Part shown: one piece after another, positions 56,801 through 64,000 of the stretch
Layout: every line of letters begins with the position of its first letter
Numbering within the stretch: the first letter of the stretch is position 1
Assembly (NCBI RefSeq): GCF_036850765.1
Contig: NC_089493.1
Location: 128,532,239 to 128,596,238 of the forward strand
Length of the DNA stretch: 64,000 nt
Source: Saccopteryx bilineata
Lineage: Eukaryota > Chordata > Mammalia > Chiroptera > Emballonuridae
Direction of reading: 5' to 3'
Made by a program: the position numbers and the translations under genes
Notes under the pieces: model-generated
Database searches by the model: none
What the model was told of the DNA's origin: nothing
What the model saw: the letters and a program-made list of their open reading frames with translations, nothing else

Positions 56801-58199
56801 TGCTGAATCTGACCTCAGAGAAAAGTGGAAGTCAGCAAAATGTTTTTCTTTTGTCTCTCATCTCATTTCTCTGCTCGTTCCTCCCCCTTTTGGCCCTCTG
56901 GCCCAGCAATCATCATTCACAGGGTTATCCTTGGGTTTTGTGTACCATGGGAAAGAGGAATTTGATAAGTGGATTCAAACTAAGAAAGGGAAAGCTCACA
57001 TTTGACTATTGGCTCCAGCATTGGGGCTGAGTGATTTGGGAGTTTGTCATTTAACCTCCCTGGATCCCAGATTTCTCATCAATAAGATACGAAAACCTGC
57101 CTTTAGAGATCATTGTAACCAGTGGGATGTGTAACATGCCTGACAGGCAGTTTGAACCCTTTGAATGTTGGTTCCCTTCGATCTTCTGGATGCAGTGACT
57201 GTTAGCAGAGTGTGATAATCCTCCAAGAAATGTCAGCATACTTCAAAAATAATACCTAAAGAAGGCAACTTAGTACAAGGTAACAACCAGTTCAATGACA
57301 GATTATTTTCCTGAAGCAAGACATCTGGGCAGAAGAGATAAATTGAAGGTAGGGACGGGGTAATAATATGCATTCCTGGGCTTCTCCCAGTTTACTTCAT
57401 AATGCATGCCTTTCTATAGCATTGTACGAATAAGACCAATGTAGGTAAGACAGTGTGAGGCTCTTTCTTTCCTTGACTTGATTAAATTGCAATTACTAAA
57501 ACTACTTTTTCTTATACTAGAAATGCTTAATAAACGATTGTCATACATGGACAGTCAAGTAAACCTGAAAAAATATCAATCATTTATATAAAGAGAATGA
57601 ATGTTCTAAAGATCCAAAGCTTCTTTGTCCAGAACTGGACTGTCATAAGCCCATGGCTTATGACAAATTACTGACAGGTTTAACAAACACCAATCTGGGC
57701 AAAGGAGAAGTTTAGAGGTGAATGGCCCTCAGTCCTTTCTTCAAGGAGGGAACTGTCCAGAGAGAAATGGACAGTCTGACTGTGTAATCCTGCATTTCTT
57801 TGCATTCTAGTAATTTTTTATGCATTGTGTTTACTTTTAATAAGCCAGTGCTGTCAAAGAAACTGAGACTTTTTTTTCTCCAGTTGTAAAGTACTGGACA
57901 TTTCCTCTGTTTTGTTAACTACTATATATCCCTGTCTAAATAGCTGGCCAAGATATAAACATTTGCGAAACAAGGATTATAAAGGTGATACTAACAAGAA
58001 GCAATTCTTCTGATCCACAATAGAGATGCATTTTAGCAGGCAGGTGATTAACAACAGCAATAGAAATACTGTCCATGTGGCATAATTTCTTTATGTCCTG
58101 GACTTAGGAAAACTTAAATACTATTGCAAAGAATTCATGCATGTGGGACACGGAGCCTTCTAACACAGCTTTTGCCTTTTTTTTTTTTTTTTTTTTTGC
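53869..58199. other. Long stretch without recognised genes; two MIR remnants
   Basis: MIR-like pieces lie at about 56275-56455 (reverse: CTATTTTACAGACGGAGACT, AAGTTCACATGGCTTAGAGG) and about 57000-57200 (forward: CATTTAACCTCCCTGGATCC). The minus-strand frame at 55688-56131 (147 codons) crosses a CA tract and is not recognised. A long T run is at 58169-58198. Confidence 0.5.
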
Positions 58200-58216
58200 T
58201 AATAAACAATGAACAA

Positions 58217-58385
58217 ACCTGGAAATGCTGAGGTTGCCGGTTCGAAACCCTGGGCTTGCCTGGTCAAGGCACATATGGGAGTTGATGCTTCCAGCTCCTC
58301 CCCCCTTCTCTCTCTCTGTCTCTCTCTCCTCTCTCTCCCCCCCCCTCTCCTCTCTAAAAATGAATAAAATAAAAAATAAAAAAAT
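58217..58385 (+). mobile_element. Family C SINE, 5'-truncated
   Basis: Starts inside the head at CCTGGAAATGCTGAGGTTGC. Perfect 17-bp duplication TAATAAACAATGAACAA at 58200-58216 and 58386-58402, which shows the truncation happened at insertion. Confidence 0.94.
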
Positions 58386-58402
58386 TAATAAACAATGAAC
58401 AA

Positions 58403-59222
58403 TTATTTGGAACTATATGCCCTTTACAGGTAATTGGACAAATGTTTACTTTGATGATAGGATGAGAAAGATATGACCTTTTAAATTTTATTCAACTGGT
58501 AGGTGAGAGGGAAAAAAGGGAGAAAAAATATAAATTGGAGAAGATAATTGTCTGGCACACTCTCAAAACATAAAAAACCAGTATAGTTTAAAATTAAAAA
58601 AAAATTTAAAAAAAATAAAATCTCAGTCTTTAAAAAAAAAAAATCTTTAATACAGCCCCAAAGCTTTGTAGGTTCCAGCTTTTTTTGGCAAAAATGTTTC
58701 TCAGTTCAAAACAGAGGAAATTATTAAAAGAATTCATGAACTTCTCTTAAATATCAAATAGCACTTTAAAACTACATTATTAAGTGAAAAGGAATGAAAA
58801 TCACGATTAAATGTCCTTTAGAACCCATCTGTACTTTTCAAATTAAGAGACAATTCCAGGGAGACTACATTTTGCACAGTGTTGAAAACCAGACATTTGA
58901 AAAGAGTTGCTTAAATACATAGTTCTGCTATCTATATATCTCCCTAACATACATATTTTGTCTTGAAAAATCACAGAGCAAGTTACTGCACATTTTTTTA
59001 ATTAGAAAAGGAGGAGCTTTAGCTTTCAACAATAATAATTTAGGTCTTTTTTTCCTAGAGAAGTACCAAACCTGCATTTGGGGTGGGGCTCAGGAGGAAG
59101 AAGGATAGTATAAAAATTGATTTAAGTAATTTATCTGCCTATTTTAAATGTTTTGTATATCATTTGTATAGCACAATATCTGTATAATATTTTAGAAATG
59201 GTTCTTTTACCTCATAACTGTT
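58403..59222. other. AT-rich sequence without recognised genes
   Basis: A-rich runs near 58595-58645. Nothing else recognised. Confidence 0.5.
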
Positions 59223-59237
59223 TAGAAACATATGCCT

Positions 59238-59637
59238 TGGCCCTGGCCGGTTGGCTCAGCGGTAGAGCGTCGGCCTGGAGTGCGGGGGACCCAGGTTCGA
59301 TTCCCAGCCAGGGCACATAGGAGAAGCGCCCATTTGCTTCTCCACCCCCAACCCCTCCTTTCTCTCTGTCTCTCTCTTCCCCTCCCGCAGCCAAGGCTCC
59401 ATTGGAGCAAAGATGGCCCGGGCGCTGGGGATGGCTCCTTGACCTCTGCCCCAGGCGCTAGAGTGGCTCTGGTCGCGGCAGAGCGATGCCCCGGAGGGGC
59501 AGAGCATCGCCCCCTGGTGGGCAGAGCGTCGCCCCATGGTGGGTGTGCCGGGTGGATCCCGGTCGGGCGCATGCGGGAGTCTGTCTGACTGTCTCTCCCC
59601 GTTTCCAGCTTCAGAAAAATACAAAAAAAAAAAAAAA
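59238..59637 (+). mobile_element. Young family A SINE
   Basis: Near-consensus copy. Duplication TAGAAACATATGCCT (59223-59237) versus TAGAAACATGTGCCT (59638-59652). CTCF-like core (antisense) at 59508-59520. Confidence 0.96.
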
Positions 59638-59652
59638 TAGAAACATGTGCCT

Positions 59653-61385
59653 CCTTTAAAAAAAAAGAGACAACTTTCTTTTTTTTAACTAGCCAGGATG
59701 TTAAAATACCAGATTGTCTGGTTCAATACAGATGCCTGACAAACCTATTATAACTTTGTCAGCTCGTACAGCTCTTTCCCGAGAAATTTTGAGTTTGTTT
59801 TGTGCTACATTAGTGACTGCAGCGGTGGGAGGGTGGAAGATGCCCACTAAGCAGTCCCAGGCAGGGTGAGTCACAGCTGTAGTGAGGCAAGGCCACCGAA
59901 GCCCCAAGAAGGGGCCCGAACACAGCAGCCAACCAGACAGTGAGGGCAGAGCCTGTGTCCTAATGCTGAGGGTTTGCCTTCGAAAGAGCACCGAGTCCAG
60001 GTGGACAGCTGTCCAACCCGCAAGCCCGTCACCCATGTTCATCTGAGCGCGGAGCAGACAGAGCGCAGAGCAGGAAGAATTCGGGCTTAGCTGATATCAG
60101 CCATCTCCAGCTTATGGTTAGTCTCTGAAGCCATGAGTGGCCCACCCCTCAGAGTTGAGTGTATTGGTGGAAGATAAGCACATTGGGAAATTTTCCTTAC
60201 ATGCTCCATTCAGATCCATTTAAGGACAACGTTGGACAACCAGGCTCACCACTTTCTGCAAGTCCCAGGTGGGATGGGAGAGGCTAGCTCTGTCCCATAA
60301 AGGGTGCCATACATGGGTCCTTGTCTTAGGGAAATGCTTGGGCTTGGTTGAAAACGGGCATCCAAAACAAGTCAGAAGGACTAAGGTGGGTTTGGTTTCC
60401 AAGGAGTAAGCAACAAAGGAAGTCAAAGGCACAGGAAGCAGGAGTTAAGGATTAGCAAATCAAAGCAGTAAAACAGGAAGTAGCTTCAGTGGGTTCTGGA
60501 GACAGCCAGAGCTGTTACAAGGAAGTAAGGAAGGCTATACCAAGACTGGAACCCATCACACAGAATACTGGATATTGTCCAGTGTCTCTTGGGTTAGGGG
60601 TGAGAACTTATATAGTAAGAGATGGCTACTAACTAGATGGCTTCTAAAGAAGGTGATAGATTTACCACTGTCAAGTTTTGGCTGAGGAGACTTATGCAAA
60701 TGTGGGGGCAGCACTGACTTTAGAAGGGTGTGGAAAGAGGGTAGTGGAGAACTGCTAACAAGAGGAAACACGTGCTCATGTGAGTGATGAAGTCTGGGGG
60801 TGTTTCTGTGTGGTGTGGATGTTAGCTCTGTCCTCCCTTCCTTCCTTCTACCTACTGAGCTAGCCCTTCAGCAGAGTTGATGTTAACGGTTGATGGTTTT
60901 GTTCTGGTGGAGCATGGAAGCAATATCTGTCTGGTGGAAGAAGGGCACAGGTGATGACAGTGTGGCAGAGCAGAGAGACCCTCCCAGCCCTTCGAGCCCT
61001 GCTCCTTGGGTGAGATTGGACAAGGGTGTGTCCCTGCTTTCCTAGTACATTTCCAAATGTTCTCTAGCATGAGAAAGATGAGGTCTCACACCACCAATCT
61101 GGCCTGTAGTCCTCCAAGCAGAGCAGATAGAGAGCTAAGATAATTAGCAACTTTTTTTGTCTCGGTATACTGGGGTTATCTGTGAGTGTGGGTGATCCGA
61201 ATGCAAAGTTGGAAATGAGATGAACAAGATGCAGAGGGGCAACTGGCGTTTTTAGACTTTCATTACCTCAAAGGGCTCGCAGTAAGTAGCCTTCTAAATT
61301 AGCAGCTTGGGACATTTAAATAGGGTGTTTTCTTTTCTTTTTCTTTCTTTTTCTTCCTTTCCCTCCTCCTCCTCCTCCTCTTCTT

Positions 61386-61425
<40 letters not shown>

Positions 61426-61613
61426 AATGAGAATATAATTCTCTCTGGATAAAGAGAAAAATATGGTGATAATAACTTCCAGACTGCAGTGGAGTAAATA
61501 CAGCAATAGTCCTTCTTAAGAAGTTGATATTCCTATGTTAGCGAAGTGACTTTGTGTGTGTGTGCATGCATGTACCAATAAGTTGTGTTTGGCAATCAGT
61601 GATAGAACACATT

Positions 61614-61647
<34 letters not shown>

Positions 61648-63067
61648 CCTTCTCCTCAGTACATGCAAAGCAAATTAGAGTGAAACACACCATCTGCTCA
61701 TTTCACACTCAGCGAAGAAGCACACCAACTTTTTCTCAAGGTTGGGAAGTCCAAACTCAAAAAAAGACACTCTTATATTATGCTATAAAAAAAGGAAAAG
61801 AAAAAAAAAAGCCTCTTGGAAGCAGAAACTGCATATGTTTAGAGTAGCCCAATACTTCCCATGACATCACAGGAGCCACACTGATAAGGGCTAAAAAGCC
61901 AAGGGCTTCTTTCCAGGGATGTCCCATGGAGTTAACATAGTGGCAAAAAATCCTGTTTCACTAGCTAATTGCTTTTCTATGATTTTGGTCCCCTGATGTA
62001 GATGTGGGAAAACAGCAGTAGGAAAAGACCATCACAATCACCAGTCTTGCTTTCAGGGCTGAGAGAAAGACAGTGAAGTAGAAAGAGAAGTCACACTCAA
62101 TTTCAGAGTCCTATTCTGTTCGGATATTTTTTCTTTCCTGTAGCAACAACTTTTTGTTCTTTCTTTTTTACAAGCACTTAAATACAAATCCCTAATTAAA
62201 CTCCATTATTCTATTCAAAGATGAAGCTTTGTATTAGAGCAGAAACTCAGTCATTTGATTCTACCTCTATTTACTTTGCTTTGCCAGGGTCTGGTTCAGA
62301 AGTATAGATAAGAAAACGTTCCGACTAATTCATATGAACACCTCCAGAGATTTGAAAAATGGCAGTCCTTTGGCTTTGACAGCAAATCTTAAACTCCACA
62401 CAGTTCTAACTAGCCACCCATTAAATAATGCTGCTCTCAAGAGGGCCCCTGGAACAATAAGCATCTGGACTTGTCTAAGAGACCAGACCCTTGCAATATA
62501 TGGTCTTGGGAGAATCGAGTCTCATACTATGTACACCACGCCTTGCTGGCAAGTGCGTTGGTAATTTCCAATCTCCTGAAAGAAACAGGAGATTAAAATA
62601 AAAAGGTGCCTTGTGAGAAGCTAAGCGCCAAACAATTGTACATGATGGAAAGTGGTACGTGTTTTTATTCATAAAGTTTTTGTACCAGAATTTTGGGTTT
62701 TGGTGAACAAGACCGCATTAACTTGAATTCATTCATCCATTCAGCCATCTGTCAGTGTGTCCATCTGCCTGGCAAGTGTTAACCCAGTGCCTATGAGCCA
62801 GCCCCCTGAATCACCAACGGTAGACAAATAAGGTGTGGTCCCTGCCCTGGTGGGAGAGGCAGACCTGCAAATTATAATATGGCAATAAAATGCAAACGCA
62901 GAACCATGTTTAAAGCGGGACAGTTAACTATTAAAGGAAGAAGTAGTTGGCTAATATGAAGGTGGATGTGCAGGGCTTTGAGGTCTTGGGTGAGCAAAGC
63001 CTTCTGGAAAAGTTGATTCATGAAAGAGAAGTTGGAACTTACCAAGCATCTGCATTCTAATCAAAGG
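59653..63067. other. Long stretch without recognised genes
   Basis: Contains a pyrimidine-rich tract then a T run at 61328-61421 and an (AC)n tract at about 61616-61647. No exon or RNA gene is recognised. Confidence 0.5.
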
Positions 63068-63079
63068 GCACAGCTTGGC

Positions 63080-63445
63080 CTGACCAGTTGGTGGTGCACT
63101 GAATAGAATGTCAGACTGGGATGCAGAGGACCCAGGTTCAAAACCCCGAGGTTGCTGGCTTGATCACAGACTCATCCAGCTTGAGTGCGAGGTCGCTGGC
63201 TTGAGTATGGGATAATAGACATGACCCCATGGTCTCTGGCTTGAGCCCAAAGTCACTGGCTTGAGCAAGGGGTCACTCGCTCTGCTGTAGCCCCCAGTCA
63301 AGGCTCATATGAGAAAGCAATCAGTGAATAACTAAGGAGCCACAATGGAGAATTGGTACTTCTCATCTCTCTCTTTTCCTATCTGTCTGTCCCTATCTAT
63401 TCTCTCCGTCTCTGTCTCTGTCACAAAAAAAGAAAAAAAAAGCAC
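63080..63445 (+). mobile_element. tRNA-derived SINE, family B
   Basis: CCTGACCAGTTGGTGGTGCA head, repeated 'GGCTTGAG' phrases, GCAATCAGTGAATAACTAAG, CTGTCTGTCCCTATC and A-rich tail. GCACAGC occurs on both sides (near 63068 and 63442). Confidence 0.9.
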
Positions 63446-63766
63446 AGCCTGAGCAAAGGGGCATGAAGGCATGAAAAAGCACAGGGTAGCCAAAGACCTG
63501 TGTGATATGGCCACTGGGTTTTGTGTGGCAACATTAGGGATGAGCCTGGAAAAGTAGGTGTTATAAAGAATCGTACGGGTTATGTAGAGACACCAAGGCA
63601 AGTGACAGAGGAAATTTTAGGAGGAGTTTTATTAATTAGTTGGCTTGCTACATGGGGCATAATCCCAAATCATGTAGGGCCTAATACAGTTCCAAGCCTG
63701 TTTTTATACAAAATCAAGTACTGATTGGAGTGGGTAAAAAGGGGCTTATGATCCCTTTGTCTAGAC

Positions 63767-64000
63767 CAGGGGTAGTCGACCATTTTATACCTACCGCCTA
63801 CTTTTGTATCTGTTAGTAGTAAAATTTTCTAACCGCCCACCACCAGTTCCACAGTAATGGTGATTTATAAAGTAGAAAAGTAACTTTACTTTATAAAATT
63901 TATAAAGCAGAGTTACAGCAAGTTAAAGCATATGATAATAATTACTTACCAAGTACTTTATGTTGGATTTTCGCTAAGTTTTGCAGAATAAATCTTTATA
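63767..64000 (+). mobile_element. Third hAT-type element, cut by the window edge
   Basis: Begins CAGGGGTAGTCGACCATTTT, a hAT-type terminal sequence, followed by TACCGCCTACTTTTGTATCT and ACCGCCCACCACCAG, which I associate with a bat hAT family. The right end is outside the window, so the 8-bp duplication (expected to match CTCTAGAC-like bases before 63767) cannot be checked. Confidence 0.75.

Overview
This window is mammalian nuclear DNA, most likely from a bat and probably a rhinolophoid (horseshoe or Old World leaf-nosed) bat. The evidence is three SINE families with a tRNA-like head reading GCCCTGGCC...CCAGGGC or a close relative, a bat-type L1, and several hAT DNA transposons. Insertions of hAT elements into an L1 fit bats, which are unusual among mammals for late DNA-transposon activity. 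The species call rests on remembered repeat families and was not searched. I found no intact host protein-coding gene. The window reads as intergenic or intronic DNA in which roughly half the bases are recognisable interspersed repeats.

Region 1-5234 is a cluster of class III (ERV-L-like) endogenous retrovirus remnants. A forward pol 3' end (RNase H and integrase, many stops) runs into its 3' LTR at 1638-2005. It abuts two reverse-strand relatives. The second of these (3338-5234) carries beside its 5' LTR a primer-binding site that extends into a roughly 100-base stretch resembling the 3' half of tRNA-Ser. The same LTR holds a 250-base insert whose inverted copy lies 2.1 kb away at 7248-7503. 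Solo or partial LTRs of the same family lie at 15361, 16142, 17313 and 20035.

Region 5235-28430 is mostly unrecognised sequence with SINEs, MIR remnants, an old reverse L1 (12560-14150), a larger solo LTR of another ERV family (18197-18953), and two nested stacks. The first stack is a hAT element (16972-18036) split by a solo LTR and by a U6 snRNA/L1 chimera with perfect target-site duplications. The second (about 19050-21300) is an ancient repeat holding SINEs, an LTR and a young SINE inside a SINE.

Region 28438-38077 is a second copy of the same hAT element. It has a perfect 8-bp duplication, ATTAGAAG, and has been expanded from about 525 bp to 9.6 kb. It holds a SINE and a full-length L1 (29096-37838) with CRE-containing, tandemly repeated 5' UTR, ORF1 and ORF2. 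That L1 was itself hit by two SINEs and by a different hAT element with its own 8-bp duplication. This gives a clear order of insertion.

Region 38086-64000 is again mostly unrecognised sequence. It contains an L1 split into opposite orientations (42185-44625, a twin-priming structure), two MaLR-type LTRs, Tigger-like remnants, MIRs, SINEs, microsatellites, and the start of a third hAT family at the right edge.

The most interesting system-level signal is in the main SINE family. Its body carries one to three tandem 22-bp units, each containing a near-perfect CTCF core (CCACCAGGGGGCG). Eight exact 13-mers occur in this window, all inside these SINEs. The same SINE also has a YY1-like AAGATGGC core. 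This suggests a bat SINE that spreads candidate CTCF sites and multiplies them within itself.
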